DNA of 64,000 nucleotides from Pseudomaricurvus albidus (GCF_018863235.1 NZ_JAHKRS010000001.1:663958-727957); one strand, 5' to 3'; positions 1 to 9,097 are shown, counted from the stretch's first letter. The notes: generated by a model not told the origin, from the letters alone. Numbers and translations are program-made.

Positions 1-568
1 GCTGTTCCAGCCACCAGGTGGTATCCAGATCCAGGTGGTTGGTGGGTTCGTCCAGCAACAAAAGATCGGCGGGGCACATCAGTGCCTGTGCCAGATTCAA
101 GCGGATGCGCCAGCCGCCGGAAAAATCGCTGACCGGTTTTGTGGTTTCATGACTGGCAAAGCCCAGTCCGTGTAACAGCTCCTGCGCACGGGCTTCGGCC
201 GTGTAGCCATCAATCACTTCAAACTGGGCGTAGAGTTTGGCGAGAGCTTCACCGTCGTCGTGATCCTGTTCGGCAATGGCGGTCTGCAGACGGCGAAATT
301 CCGTATCGCCATCGAGTACATAATCCAGCGCCGAGCGATCACTGTGTGACACTTCCTGGGCCATATGAGCAATGCGCCAGCCCGAGGGGATCGAGCACTC
401 GCCCTGGTCCTGGGCAATATGGCCGCTGAGCATTTTAAACAGTGTGGATTTGCCGGTGCCGTTGGCGCCGATCAATCCGACTTTATGGCCATCGTGCAGA
501 CGCAACGAGGCACCTTCCAGCAGAATCTTGCTGCCCCGTTGTAAGTTCAGGTCGTGTAATGTAATCAT
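1..568 (-). CDS. ABC-F family ATP-binding protein, N-terminal part (YheS-like)
   Basis: The reading frame starts at the ATG at 568 and leaves the window at base 1, so only the first 189 residues are visible. They form one ABC ATPase domain: Walker A GANGTGKST at residues 34-42, a signature FSGGW, and Walker B LLLLDEPTNHLD. The DEPTNHLD form and the absence of membrane segments mark the ABC-F class, soluble paired-ATPase proteins that act on ribosomes. The order next to algP matches the YheS-type gene of pseudomonads. The second ATPase domain should lie beyond the left edge. It is divergent from the gene at 610. Confidence 0.93.
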   Translation of the reverse strand, partial: MITLHDLNLQRGSKILLEGASLRLHDGHKVGLIGANGTGKSTLFKMLSGHIAQDQGECSIPSGWRIAHMAQEVSHSDRSALDYVLDGDTEFRRLQTAIAEQDHDDGEALAKLYAQFEVIDGYTAEARAQELLHGLGFASHETTKPVSDFSGGWRIRLNLAQALMCPADLLLLDEPTNHLDLDTTWWLEQ

Positions 569-609
569 GGCGGCATTCTATCACGCCGTGTCAGCCATGA
601 GGGTGCCCT

Positions 610-1101
610 GTGAATCCTTTTCCCGAATCATTGTGGGAATTTAGTTTATCCATCTATGCCCAGCCGGAAATGGAGGCCTTGTGTCTGTATTTGCAGGATC
701 ACAGAGGCATCATTGTGAATCTGCTGTTGTGGGCCTTGTGGCTGGACGGGCAGCTGCGATCGTTCGATAAACGATTATGGCAACAGGGCGTAGTCAGCAG
801 TCAAAGAGCCGAGCGCTGGCTGGTGGGGCCTTTACGGAGCGTGCGCAGGGCTCTGCCGAAACGCAAACCCTGGCTGGGATTGCGGTCAGCGGTTAAAGCC
901 TGGGAGTTACAGGCAGAACAACGGCAGTTTCAGGTATTGCAGTCAATCAGTGATGACTTTGCCGGTAACAGCCCGGCGGCAGAAGACGTTACCTGCGAGA
1001 CCCCAGACGGCTTTTCCACCTATCTCTCGCAACTTCTGGCCATTCAAGAACCGGAGTATCAACAGCTTACGCGCATTGTGACCCTGTGGCGTGCCGGGTA
1101 A
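610..1101 (+). CDS. TIGR02444 family protein (DUF2390)
   Basis: A 163-residue soluble protein starting at GTG 610, 41 bases from the divergent ABC-F gene. The N-terminal sequence (PFPESLWEFSLSIYAQPEMEALCLYLQD) is of the small TIGR02444 family that sits beside algP and the ABC-F gene in pseudomonads and relatives. It has conserved Trp/Leu-rich helices and no signal peptide, and no function is known. It converges on algP, with a hairpin terminator between the two. Confidence 0.8.
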   Translation: MNPFPESLWEFSLSIYAQPEMEALCLYLQDHRGIIVNLLLWALWLDGQLRSFDKRLWQQGVVSSQRAERWLVGPLRSVRRALPKRKPWLGLRSAVKAWELQAEQRQFQVLQSISDDFAGNSPAAEDVTCETPDGFSTYLSQLLAIQEPEYQQLTRIVTLWRAG

Positions 1102-1112
1102 ACGTCAGCCAT

Positions 1113-1163
1113 AAAAAAACCGCTGGGGGATCTACCTCAATTGAGATAGACCACCGCAGCGGT
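1113..1163 (-). terminator. Rho-independent terminator of the algP-like gene
   Basis: Outer arms ACCGCTG (1119-1125) and CAGCGGT (1157-1163) enclose a second internal stem. On the minus strand the hairpin is followed by a run of seven T (1113-1119 region), so it ends the AlgP-like transcript 24 bases after its stop. Confidence 0.8.
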
Positions 1164-1186
1164 CTGTTGATGCTGATCAGTTAAGC

Positions 1187-2323
1187 TTATTCGTCGCCGA
1201 ACAGGCTTGGGCTGATTGGCGCATCGCTGGTTGCCGGAGCCGGAGTAGCAGCAGGCGCTGGAGCAGGAGTCACTGGAGTGGCAGGTGCTACAGGTGCTGG
1301 TTTTACTTCTGCGGCAGGTTTAACTTCTGCTGCTGGAGTTGGCTTGGCTTCCGGTTTGGGGGCAGCCGCTTTAGGTGCGGCAGGTTTCTTCGCCACGGCC
1401 TTTTTAGGAGCCGCTTTTTTAGCTGCAGGTTTGGCAGCAGCTTTTTTGGCTACAGGCTTGGCAGCGGCTTTTTTAGGGGCTGCTTTCTTGGCGGCCGGTT
1501 TGGCAGCGGCTTTTTTCGGAGCGGCCTTCTTGGTGGTCGCTTTGGTTGCGGTGGCCGCTTTTTTAGGCGCCGCTTTCTTGGCTGCAGGCTTGGCCGCGGT
1601 CTTCTTCGCGGGGGCTTTCTTGGCTTCGGCTTTCTTGGCCGGTGCTTTTTTGGCTACGGTTTTCTTTTTGGCGCTGGCTTTGGCAGCGGCCTTTTTCTCA
1701 GCGGCTTTTTTCTTGGCTGCAGCTTTCTTCTCAGCCAGTGCGGCTTTTTTGGCGGCGGCTTTGGCCTTGGCGGCTTCTGCCTGGGCTTTCTTCTTGGCGG
1801 CTATTGCGGCTTTTTTGGCAGCTGCTTTGGCTTTGGCAGCTTCTGCCTTGGCCTTTTTCTGAGCAGCGGCTTTGGCTTTCTTGGCTTCAGCGGCGGCTTT
1901 CTTCTTGGCAGCGGCGGTCAGGGTCTTTTCTACTTTGCTGGCAGCTGCAGCGATAGCGGCATTCAGCTTGGCAGTTTCTTTCAGGGATTTCAGTTCTGCG
2001 CTGGTATCGGCAATGGCGGCTTTGCTTTCGGCAACCAGTTTTTTCTGAGCAGCAACATCGGCTTTGGCTTTTGCCAGACGCTCTTTGGCAGCGGCTGTTT
2101 TTTTGTTTTTGGCAGCAGTCTGGGCAGTGGCTTGCTTGCTGCTGAGGGTGGTTAATTTTTTCTGGGCGGCAGCATTGGATTTTTTGGCTGCGGCAACTGC
2201 TTTTTCTGCGTCAGCGAGTTTTTTGCTGCGGGCTTTTTCCAATTCAGTGGTCAATTTTGCAATTTGAGATTCCAGATCGACAATGGGGTCGACGGCTTTT
2301 TTGACTTTTTTGCGAGCTGCCAT
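1187..2323 (-). CDS. algP: AlgP-like histone H1-type DNA-binding protein
   Basis: A 378-residue protein of extreme composition. Residues 1-150 form a lysine/alanine/glutamate-rich predicted coiled coil. Residues 150-330 are Lys-Ala-Pro repeats of the KPAAKKAAPKKA type, as in eukaryotic H1 tails. The end is Pro/Ala-rich and finishes in ISPSLFGDE. Pseudomonas AlgP (AlgR3) has this design, binds DNA non-specifically and influences alginate gene expression. The neighbours, FKBP isomerase and rsd/algQ, match the Pseudomonas locus. The ATG has a GAGGAATC ribosome site. The repetitive DNA makes length variation between strains likely. Chromatin role is by family, not shown here. Confidence 0.88.
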   Translation of the reverse strand: MAARKKVKKAVDPIVDLESQIAKLTTELEKARSKKLADAEKAVAAAKKSNAAAQKKLTTLSSKQATAQTAAKNKKTAAAKERLAKAKADVAAQKKLVAESKAAIADTSAELKSLKETAKLNAAIAAAASKVEKTLTAAAKKKAAAEAKKAKAAAQKKAKAEAAKAKAAAKKAAIAAKKKAQAEAAKAKAAAKKAALAEKKAAAKKKAAEKKAAAKASAKKKTVAKKAPAKKAEAKKAPAKKTAAKPAAKKAAPKKAATATKATTKKAAPKKAAAKPAAKKAAPKKAAAKPVAKKAAAKPAAKKAAPKKAVAKKPAAPKAAAPKPEAKPTPAAEVKPAAEVKPAPVAPATPVTPAPAPAATPAPATSDAPISPSLFGDE

Positions 2324-2838
2324 ATTAGCGATTCCTCTAAGGGTTAAGTCGGGTAAATTTATTCGACGCGATAATACCCACGTTTGCTGGAAAATTGTAT
2401 GCTTTGGTTAAGATAAAGTCAGATTTTTTTCAGTAAAATGGATTGTTTTTATCCAAAAGCCACAGATTGGATGTATTGCTTTAAAACAGTGCGTCTTTGC
2501 GGCGAGATAATAACTCTGCAAGAGAAGACAACGAAAGCCGCAAAAATGGAAAAAGACGCCTGCCGCAGCGCTCCAGGTTAATGTAGTATGGTTGCTCACC
2601 GTGTTTCTCGGCACTCTCGATTTGCTGGAAATCAGGTGGTCGGTCAGACATCAGCATGTTGGCAGAGGATGTTGCCACAAGGGTCCGATACACCCCGGTG
2701 ACCCGTAAATGAGCGGGATTTCTCGCTGGCGGCTGAACCACTGCCGGTTTAAGCGGTCTATCGAACTGGATAGCAAAACTGTAAAGCAATAACAGGTTCG
2801 TTCTCAGGGGCGGATGGATGAATAACAGGAAGAAACTT
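2324..2838. other. 515-bp divergent intergenic region, no gene seen
   Basis: The region separates the algP-like gene (minus) from the FKBP isomerase (plus) and must hold both promoters. I found no convincing start/RBS pair, tRNA or strong hairpin. The short frames on the minus strand lack ribosome sites and look random. Confidence 0.5.
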
Positions 2839-3555
2839 ATGATCTCCAAAAAAATACTGATGAGTACGGCAGCCACAGCATTGTTCGTTGCTGGGCTGAA
2901 CCAGCAGGTGATGGCGGATAAACTTGAATCCCTGACTGACCGTGCCAGCTATGTTTTCGGCTACAAAACGGCTGAACGCTTCCAGCAGGGACAGATTGAC
3001 ATCAATCCCGAAGTGTTCGCCAAGGCCATGGCCGATGCTCAGAAGGGTGTAGCACCCAAGCTGAGTGAAGAAGACATGCAGGAGACCATGCGCGCTCTGC
3101 AGGCCCAGCAGGAAGCCAAACACAACGAAGCCATGAAAGAAATCGCTGACGCCAACGAAAAAGAAGGCAAAGCCTTTCTGGCAGCCAATGCGAAAAAAGA
3201 CGGTGTAAAAACCACCAAATCCGGACTGCAGTACAAGGTTGTGACCAAGGGCAAAGGGCCCAAGCCAACCCGTGACAGCCAGGTCTCCGTAAATTACAAA
3301 GGCACCCTGCTTGATGGGACTGAGTTCGACAGCTCTTATAAGCGTGGCGAGCCGGCGACTTTTGGTGTGACTCAAGTGATTCCGGGTTGGACCGAAGCGC
3401 TGCTGATGATGAAAGAGGGCGCGAAGTGGGAAGTGTATATCCCGTCTGATCTGGCTTACGGTTCCGGTGGCGCAGGTGGTCAGATTGGCCCCAACGCGAC
3501 TCTGGTGTTTGAAATTGAACTGCTGAGTGCGAATGCTCAAGAGGCGGCCAAATAA
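2839..3555 (+). CDS. FKBP-type peptidyl-prolyl isomerase, periplasmic (FkpA/Mip-like)
   Basis: About 238 residues from the ATG at 2839, preferred over the in-frame ATG at 2818 because AGGAAG lies five bases before it. A signal peptide ending near VMA is followed by the helical dimerisation domain of FKBP_N proteins (residues about 25-115) and a C-terminal FKBP domain (about 130-232) with GTLLDGTEFDSSY, QVIPGWTEAL and IPSDLAYG. It should catalyse proline isomerisation of folding envelope proteins. The algP-fklB-algQ order is that of Pseudomonas. A strong terminator follows. Confidence 0.93.
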   Translation: MISKKILMSTAATALFVAGLNQQVMADKLESLTDRASYVFGYKTAERFQQGQIDINPEVFAKAMADAQKGVAPKLSEEDMQETMRALQAQQEAKHNEAMKEIADANEKEGKAFLAANAKKDGVKTTKSGLQYKVVTKGKGPKPTRDSQVSVNYKGTLLDGTEFDSSYKRGEPATFGVTQVIPGWTEALLMMKEGAKWEVYIPSDLAYGSGGAGGQIGPNATLVFEIELLSANAQEAAK

Positions 3556-3605
3556 GCCACAGTGATTATTCGCCGGGTTTCTGATCCGGAAGCAAAAAAC
3601 AAAAA

Positions 3606-3635
3606 GGGCTGACGAGACATCGTCGGCCCTTTTTT
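3606..3635 (+). terminator. Rho-independent terminator after FKBP isomerase
   Basis: Stem AGGGCTGACGA / TCGTCGGCCCT with one G-U pair, loop GACA, flanked by A and T runs, so it can act in both directions. It separates the isomerase from the convergent phzF-like gene. Confidence 0.85.
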
Positions 3636-3668
3636 GTTGATGGGTCTGATCAAACTCTGCTGGAAATT

Positions 3669-4499
3669 TTACTCAATGTCGATTGAGCCTTGCAGATAGC
3701 ACACCGCTTGTCCGGTCAGAGACACGCGATCACCTTCAAGCTGGCATTGCACCTCGCCACTGCGAGCCGAGATCTGCCGGGCGGACAAATCCTCTCGCTC
3801 CAGAACTTCTGCCCAGTAAGGCGTCAGTGTGCAGTGAGCTGAACCGGTCACCGGATCTTCATCAACGCCCAGCCCCGGCGCAAAAAAGCGGGAAACGAAA
3901 TCACACTGCTCGCCCGGTGCACTGACAATGACAGGCGCCTCGGAGGCCGCTGCCAACAGATGCAGATTGGGTTTCAGGCGAGCCACGGCAGCTTCACTGT
4001 CGACAACCAGTAACCAGTCCCGGGGGGACTTGCCGGAAAAACTCACCGACTCCAGCCCCAGTGCCTGAAGGATATCGGCGGTGACCGGCTGCGGTACGGC
4101 CGGGCGTGAAGGAAAGTTCATGGTCAGGCCATCGCCGGATTGCTCTACCGTCAGAATGCCACTGCGGGAGTGGAAGCGAATCGCGGGCTCGGTAATGGTG
4201 TTGGCATCATCGAGCTTGTTAAACAGCACGTATGCCGCCGCCAGAGTGGCGTGTCCGCACAGATCCACTTCATGTGTCGGGGTAAACCAGCGCAGCTCAA
4301 AGTCAAAACTCTCGCCCTGATCATCGACGCTGCCGGTGTTGGCGGGCACGTAAAAAGCGGTCTCGGATAAATTGTTCTCGGCCGCAATATGGAGCAGCTG
4401 CGCATCGCTGAGCCAGTTGGTCAACGGAACCACTGCTGCCGGATTGCCTTTAAAGCGTTCGCGGGTAAAGGCATCGATTTGATAGATGGGTAGCTTCAT
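3669..4499 (-). CDS. PhzF family isomerase/epimerase
   Basis: A 276-residue protein with the two-lobed PhzF/diaminopimelate-epimerase-like fold. Family motifs are GNPAAVVPL near the N-terminus, SETAFY with the likely catalytic Glu, DLCGHATLAAA, and DEDPVTGSAHC. Characterised members isomerise small metabolites such as phenazine precursors, but the substrate cannot be read from sequence and there is no phenazine cluster here. The gene is divergent from a MocR-type regulator 117 bp away, which suggests that the regulator controls it. Confidence 0.9.
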   Translation of the reverse strand: MKLPIYQIDAFTRERFKGNPAAVVPLTNWLSDAQLLHIAAENNLSETAFYVPANTGSVDDQGESFDFELRWFTPTHEVDLCGHATLAAAYVLFNKLDDANTITEPAIRFHSRSGILTVEQSGDGLTMNFPSRPAVPQPVTADILQALGLESVSFSGKSPRDWLLVVDSEAAVARLKPNLHLLAAASEAPVIVSAPGEQCDFVSRFFAPGLGVDEDPVTGSAHCTLTPYWAEVLEREDLSARQISARSGEVQCQLEGDRVSLTGQAVCYLQGSIDIE

Positions 4500-4565
4500 G
4501 GGATGGGCCTTGTATCTTCAATTGATTTCACAATGCAGTGTAGCTGGCAGCTCTTAAGCAATACA

Positions 4566-4601
4566 GATACAATTTTAGTGAAAACAGACCAGTACAGTTT
4601 T
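4566..4601 (+). promoter_or_regulatory. Candidate MocR operator, direct repeat
   Basis: Two near-identical direct repeats, GATACAATTTT at 4566-4576 and AGTACAGTTTT at 4591-4601, lie 25 bp apart just before the regulator start, in the gap shared with the phzF-like gene. Paired direct repeats in a divergent intergene are the usual MocR/PdxR binding arrangement. The role is inferred. Confidence 0.5.
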
Positions 4602-4615
4602 GCCGGCGGTATTTT

Positions 4616-6094
4616 ATGCTCTATCAACGTCTGGCCAATGATCTTGTGGCCAATATTCAGCAGGGGGTGTATCGCCCGGGCGAGCGGCTGCCATCAGTGA
4701 GACAGTTGGCGCGGCAGCGTGGCGTGAGTGTGTCCACGGCAGTCAGTGCCTATCAGCATCTGGAAGCGACGGGTCTGGTAACCACGCGGGAGAAGTCGGG
4801 TATCTACGTGGCGGTGCCGTCTCAGCCTCACATACAAACGCCGGAACCCAATCGGGGCAGTCAGCCAACGCAGTTGCAAATGAGCGATACCATCGCCCGG
4901 ATCTTTGCGCAAAACCGCCAGCCCGGACGTATTCATTTTGATCTGGCGGTGCCGTCACCGGCACTCCAGCCCGCAGCGCAGCTGAAAGCCGCAGCCAATC
5001 GGGTGTTGCGTCATCAATTTAACGACAGCCTCACTCTGTATCCATCCCCCGGCGATCAGGAACTGCGTCGCCTGATTGCCCAGCGCATGTTGTCCAGTGG
5101 CTGTCGGGTGGACGCCGAGGAGATTGTGATCACCAACGGCTGTCAGGAAGCCCTGCTGATCTCGCTGCAGTCACTCACCCGGCCCGGTGATGTGGTGGCC
5201 GTGGAAACCCCCTGTTATTACGGTTTTCTGCAGGCACTCGAAAGTCTCGGACTCACGGTTGTGAGCATTGCCACCGATGCGGTTTCCGGGCTGGATGTAC
5301 AGGCTCTGGAAGCGGCCTTGCAACGCTGGCCGATCCGCGTGTGTCTGTGTTCCCCTTCGTTCAGTAATCCCACCGGGGCGTGCATGAGTGAGCAGGCCAG
5401 AAAGGAGTTGGTCGCTCTGGCGCAGCAACATGATTTCTATCTGATTGAAGACGATATCTTCGGTGAGTTGGCCCATGGGACTTTGATGGAAAAAGCAGAG
5501 GCTAAGGGTGTGGCTGGCACAGGGGATCTTCAGCGACCTAAACCCAGGCCCAGACCCTTGCGCGCTTTCGATCGGGACGGCCGGGTGATCTATTGCTCGT
5601 CGTTTTCAAAATCCCTGTCGCCAGGATTGCGGCTGGGCTGGGTGGCCGCCGGTAAACATCGCCTGCGGGTGATGGAGCGGCAGCGAGCCAGCACCACTGG
5701 CACTTCCACATTGCAACAATTGCAGGTGCGCGATTATCTGAAGAGCGGACACTTTGATAAACACCTGGCGCGAGTTGGGCGAGTGTATCGAAGCAACATA
5801 CAACGCACTTTGACCGTGGTGGCGGAAGCTTTCCCGGAGGGGACCCATGCCACCTGTCCACAGGGCGGGTTTGTGGTGTGGATTTCACTGCCCAACAGCG
5901 GGCCGGATACGCTGACGTTACTGGATATGGCGCAGGAAGAGGGAATCTGTTTTGTGCCGGGGCAGGTGTTTGGTTTGCAGGGGCTGGAATACTGTCTGCG
6001 GATCAGTGTGGCCCAGCTCTGGACCGAAGAGCTGGAAGGCGCCCTGAGAAGTCTCGGACGCCTGGCGGGTTATCCATCGGGAAAGTCTGATTAG
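4616..6094 (+). CDS. MocR-type transcription factor (GntR HTH plus aminotransferase domain)
   Basis: A 492-residue fusion. Residues 1-70 are a GntR winged helix (GERLPSVRQLARQRGVSVSTAVSAYQ). Residues about 110-485 are a fold-type I aminotransferase domain with the PLP-lysine motif SSFSKSLSPGLRLGW and the NPTG-type motif SNPTG. Proteins of this class sense PLP or an amino-substrate adduct and regulate a divergent neighbour, here the phzF-like gene. A basic Pro/Arg-rich insertion (KPRPRPLRAFDRDGR) precedes the lysine motif. No good ribosome site precedes the ATG. Confidence 0.9.
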   Translation: MLYQRLANDLVANIQQGVYRPGERLPSVRQLARQRGVSVSTAVSAYQHLEATGLVTTREKSGIYVAVPSQPHIQTPEPNRGSQPTQLQMSDTIARIFAQNRQPGRIHFDLAVPSPALQPAAQLKAAANRVLRHQFNDSLTLYPSPGDQELRRLIAQRMLSSGCRVDAEEIVITNGCQEALLISLQSLTRPGDVVAVETPCYYGFLQALESLGLTVVSIATDAVSGLDVQALEAALQRWPIRVCLCSPSFSNPTGACMSEQARKELVALAQQHDFYLIEDDIFGELAHGTLMEKAEAKGVAGTGDLQRPKPRPRPLRAFDRDGRVIYCSSFSKSLSPGLRLGWVAAGKHRLRVMERQRASTTGTSTLQQLQVRDYLKSGHFDKHLARVGRVYRSNIQRTLTVVAEAFPEGTHATCPQGGFVVWISLPNSGPDTLTLLDMAQEEGICFVPGQVFGLQGLEYCLRISVAQLWTEELEGALRSLGRLAGYPSGKSD

Positions 6095-6124
6095 AGAATG
6101 GGGACAGGGTCTCTGATCTTCGGA

Positions 6125-6580
6125 TCAGGTCACCAGATCCTTGTGCGAAGTGTGCAGCACTTCGATCATGCGATCTTCGGCTTCAAAACGATTGGCGAGC
6201 ACTTCGCCCAGTTTGGAAAGATCCGCAGAGATGGTGCTCAGATCATCGGTTTCCAGATACTTGTCGTTAAAGTCGAGCGCGTATTCGGTGGTGAGATCGA
6301 TGGTGCGAATCAGGGTGCGGGCTTCTTTGAGGGCGTCTTCGTCGTCGAATTCGCGCGCTTCCTTCACCAGCTGATCGTAGACTTCAAAGTGACCGGCGGA
6401 CACATAATCCACCAGCAGCTGACAGACTTCCTGAACCCACTCCGGGGCCGGTTCCTTATCGGGTGATTCGGTCAGACTGCAATAGCGAACCAACAGTGCC
6501 TGACGCTCTTGCAACCAGCGGTCGATGATGTTGCTGACTCCGCCCCAACGCTCTTTGGCCGACTCGCAGTTCTCTAGCAT
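6125..6580 (-). CDS. rsd: Rsd/AlgQ family anti-sigma-70 regulator
   Basis: A 151-residue all-helical protein of Rsd/AlgQ type (CQLLVDYVSAGHFEVYDQLVKEA). The family binds region 4 of the housekeeping sigma factor and shifts RNA polymerase use in stationary phase; in Pseudomonas AlgQ also affects alginate. It lies in the Pseudomonas-like algP-fklB-algQ-dsb neighbourhood. The start is the first ATG after a long AT-rich leader (6581-6834) in which I see no other gene. Confidence 0.88.
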   Translation of the reverse strand: MLENCESAKERWGGVSNIIDRWLQERQALLVRYCSLTESPDKEPAPEWVQEVCQLLVDYVSAGHFEVYDQLVKEAREFDDEDALKEARTLIRTIDLTTEYALDFNDKYLETDDLSTISADLSKLGEVLANRFEAEDRMIEVLHTSHKDLVT

Positions 6581-6834
6581 GGCAGTACATCCTTTCTTTC
6601 ATCTGACTAATGGGCTTTTAGTGACATCTTGTCCCAGGGGAAGATGCAAGTTCTACCCGTTTAATGTTGCGGTTTATTGTTATTGGTCGCCGCTTTTTGT
6701 GACCGTTCAGTCCAAGATATGTGATCCTGAAGGTCACGGCAAGCGAAATGTGCCCCGCAATTCTGAAACCTTGTTTCCAAAGAATTGTAAGCTGTCGCCT
6801 GAAGTCGCGCCGGTATTTGCGGCGGGAAAAAGGC

Positions 6835-7560
6835 TCAGAACAGCGGCACGATGTAGGGCAGTGTCAAAGCGGTAAAGGCGCCATTGAGACCCATGGCAAG
6901 AGTGGCGAATGCGCCGTTGGTGGCGCTGAGTTCAAAGCTGCGCGCGGTGCCAACACCGTGGGCATTCAGACCCAGCACAACGCCCTGAGCGCGCGGATCG
7001 TGCAGTTGCAGCAAGTAAAACACCACCGGGCTGAGCAGCACACCGATCACCCCGGTAAACACCACTACGCCGGTGGTCAGGGTAGTCAGTGCACCGATGT
7101 TGTTGGCAATGCCAATGGCGATGGGGGTGGTGACCGACTTGGGAGCCAGAGACAGCAACACCTGTTCGTTGGCGCCCATCATCCAGGCGATGCCCACAGC
7201 GCTGGCTGCGGCAAAGATACCGCCCAGCAGCACAGTCAGCAGCACTGGCAGGGCCAGTCTGCGAATATGGTGGAACTCACGATAGAGAGGAATCGCCAGA
7301 GCCACGGTGGTCGGCCCCAGCAAAAAGTAAATCAGGTTATTGGCCTGTACGTACTCGCGGTAGGGGATATCACCAAACTTCAGCAAAGCGGCAATGGTTA
7401 CCGAACTGACCGCCACCGGATGAACAAACGCCCGACGACCGCAGGCGTTGTAAAACCAGAGCGATGCCTGAAACACCACCAGGGTCAGCAACAGGCCGAA
7501 CAGTGGTTTGTGGATCAGGCTGTTGCCGAAGTCCAGCAGGTGTTGAATCAAATCGTGCAT
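6835..7560 (-). CDS. lrgB: LrgB/CidB family membrane protein
   Basis: A 241-residue polytopic membrane protein with the LrgB core (GPTTVALAIPLYRE, SLAPKSVTTPIAIGIA, VLGLNAHGVGTARSFE). The family is linked to murein hydrolase export control and, in some organisms, glycolate or pyruvate transport. It lies 24 bp downstream of the LrgA-like gene on the same strand, so the two form an operon. The last residues end directly in the stop after VPLF. Confidence 0.9.
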   Translation of the reverse strand: MHDLIQHLLDFGNSLIHKPLFGLLLTLVVFQASLWFYNACGRRAFVHPVAVSSVTIAALLKFGDIPYREYVQANNLIYFLLGPTTVALAIPLYREFHHIRRLALPVLLTVLLGGIFAAASAVGIAWMMGANEQVLLSLAPKSVTTPIAIGIANNIGALTTLTTGVVVFTGVIGVLLSPVVFYLLQLHDPRAQGVVLGLNAHGVGTARSFELSATNGAFATLAMGLNGAFTALTLPYIVPLF

Positions 7561-7584
7561 GGGATCTTTACCGTCGCAATCGGA

Positions 7585-7938
7585 TCAGGCTGAGCCGGAA
7601 GAGTTTTTGCCGGACAGGCGTTTCATCAGCCAGCCGCTGAACAGCATGGAGACAAAGGTACCTGCCACCATGGCCGCGATAACCGCTGGCCAGTAACGCT
7701 GGATACTGTCTGGTAAAAAAAACAGGCCGACACCGGCGGGCAGGAAGAACAGGCTCAGGTACTGGATCAGCCCCTGACTGACCTCATCCACCTCTTTGGA
7801 CGGGCCGCCTTTAATGGCCAGCGCCAGCCACAGCAATAGCATGCCGGCCACAGGGCCGGGGATGGGGCTGTGTAAAAGTGCGACCAGTGTTTCGCCACAC
7901 AGCTGAAAAAACAGCAGGACAATAATACCTTTCAGCAT
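7585..7938 (-). CDS. lrgA: LrgA/CidA family holin-like membrane protein
   Basis: A 117-residue protein with four predicted membrane helices and the LrgA motif IPGPVAGMLLLWLAL. LrgA-type proteins resemble phage holins and act with LrgB. It is the first gene of the lrgAB pair, ending in a charged tail (KRLSGKNSSGSA). The pair is inserted between rsd and dsbB, which are adjacent in Pseudomonas. Confidence 0.9.
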   Translation of the reverse strand: MLKGIIVLLFFQLCGETLVALLHSPIPGPVAGMLLLWLALAIKGGPSKEVDEVSQGLIQYLSLFFLPAGVGLFFLPDSIQRYWPAVIAAMVAGTFVSMLFSGWLMKRLSGKNSSGSA

Positions 7939-7989
7939 AGAAGTGTGCTCCTTACCGGCAGCGCAGGGCGATCAGGCCTTTGTGAAACA

Positions 7990-8490
7990 TTAGCCCTTGC
8001 GAAACATCTGCCAGAGGTTCAGGGCGATCAGGCCGACAAAACACACGGCGACCCAGGCTGGCATGCTCAAACCGAGGAAAGTCCACGAGATGTCAGCGCA
8101 GTTGCCGTCGCCCTGCAGCAGCAGATTGACGGCATCGCCCAGCGGGAAGTTTTCAAACATATAGGAGAGACCCGGACCACACGCAGGTACCTGATCTTCC
8201 GGCAGACTCTGCAACCAGACATGGCGCAGGGAAACCGACAGGCCAAACCCGGCAGCAATAATGGCCAGACTGGAGTAAATGCGACGTCCCAGTTGAGCGG
8301 GGTTATGAATCGCGGCCAGCAGGGCGCACAGGCTGACGGCAAACACAAAGATGCGCTGCGTGATGCACAGTGGGCAGGGATGCATATCCATACCGTATTG
8401 AAAATAAAGTGCGGTCAAGTTTAAGCCGGTGCAGCCGAAAAAGATCAGTAGATAGGTTGTGCGGATAGATAACGTGTTGCGGATACTCAC
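7990..8490 (-). CDS. dsbB: DsbB family disulfide bond formation protein
   Basis: Four membrane helices with a periplasmic CPLC pair after the first hairpin and a second pair in CGPGLSYMFENFPLG...GNCAD, the four cysteines by which DsbB passes electrons from DsbA to quinone. The frame is open to an ATG at 8571, but that N-terminus (SCRANSPSVAAHPF) is not DsbB-like. The GTG at 8490 gives a normal-length protein of 166 residues. It matches dsbH/dsbB beside algQ in Pseudomonas. It is divergent from the fliL-like gene. Confidence 0.88.
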   Translation of the reverse strand: MSIRNTLSIRTTYLLIFFGCTGLNLTALYFQYGMDMHPCPLCITQRIFVFAVSLCALLAAIHNPAQLGRRIYSSLAIIAAGFGLSVSLRHVWLQSLPEDQVPACGPGLSYMFENFPLGDAVNLLLQGDGNCADISWTFLGLSMPAWVAVCFVGLIALNLWQMFRKG

Positions 8491-8635
8491 GGTGGTCACA
8501 TCCCCGATATGTGGTGAGGGGCTACAGAATGGGTGAGCCGCTACACTAGGGGAATTTGCCCGGCAACTCAAGAAATGCCGGCCGCAAATGGGTGATCCGG
8601 CCGCAATATGGATTCAGGTTTACGGGAGTGGTGTT

Positions 8636-9097
8636 TTGAAGGTGCAGAAAAATCTGTTCAGGCTGATGTTACTGGTGCTGCCGCTGGTAATGTGGTCGCC
8701 GGCGTGGGCGCAGGATGAAGCGGAATCGGAAACCGATGCCGGGCAGGAAGAGGAAGCCGAACCGGGTTCTATCTATCTGCCACTGAAACCGCCGTTTGTG
8801 GTCAACTACGGTAACCCCGAAGGCGCGCTGGGACGCCTGCACTACCTCAAGGCCGAGCTGACGGTGCGCGTGGGTGGCCCGCAAGACGTCAATTCTATTC
8901 GTCATCACATGCCCTATATTCGCAATCAGTTGATTTTGCTGTTCAGCAAGCAAACGCAGGAAAGTCTCGAAACTCAGGAGGGCAAGGAGCTGTTGCGACA
9001 GAAAGCCTTTCAGGCGATTCAGGATCTGGTGGTCGAGGAAGATGGCGAGCTGGATTTGATCGGGGTGTACTTCAATCAGTTGATCTTGCAGAACTGA
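8636..9097 (+). CDS. FliL-like flagellar basal body-associated protein
   Basis: About 153 residues from TTG 8636, which has GGGAG seven bases upstream; the in-frame ATG at 8588 lacks a site. One signal-anchor helix (LFRLMLLVLPLVMWSPAWA) is followed by an acidic linker and a FliL domain (YLPLKPPFVVNY, LKAELTVRVG, MPYIRNQLILLFSKQ, FQAIQDLV). Stand-alone FliL paralogs outside flagellar clusters are common in gammaproteobacteria and their role is unclear. No flagellar genes are in the window. Confidence 0.8.
   Translation: MKVQKNLFRLMLLVLPLVMWSPAWAQDEAESETDAGQEEEAEPGSIYLPLKPPFVVNYGNPEGALGRLHYLKAELTVRVGGPQDVNSIRHHMPYIRNQLILLFSKQTQESLETQEGKELLRQKAFQAIQDLVVEEDGELDLIGVYFNQLILQN

Noticed and set aside
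1278..1862. An alanine-rich plus-strand protein
   Set aside because: It is the reverse reading of the Lys/Ala-rich algP tail.
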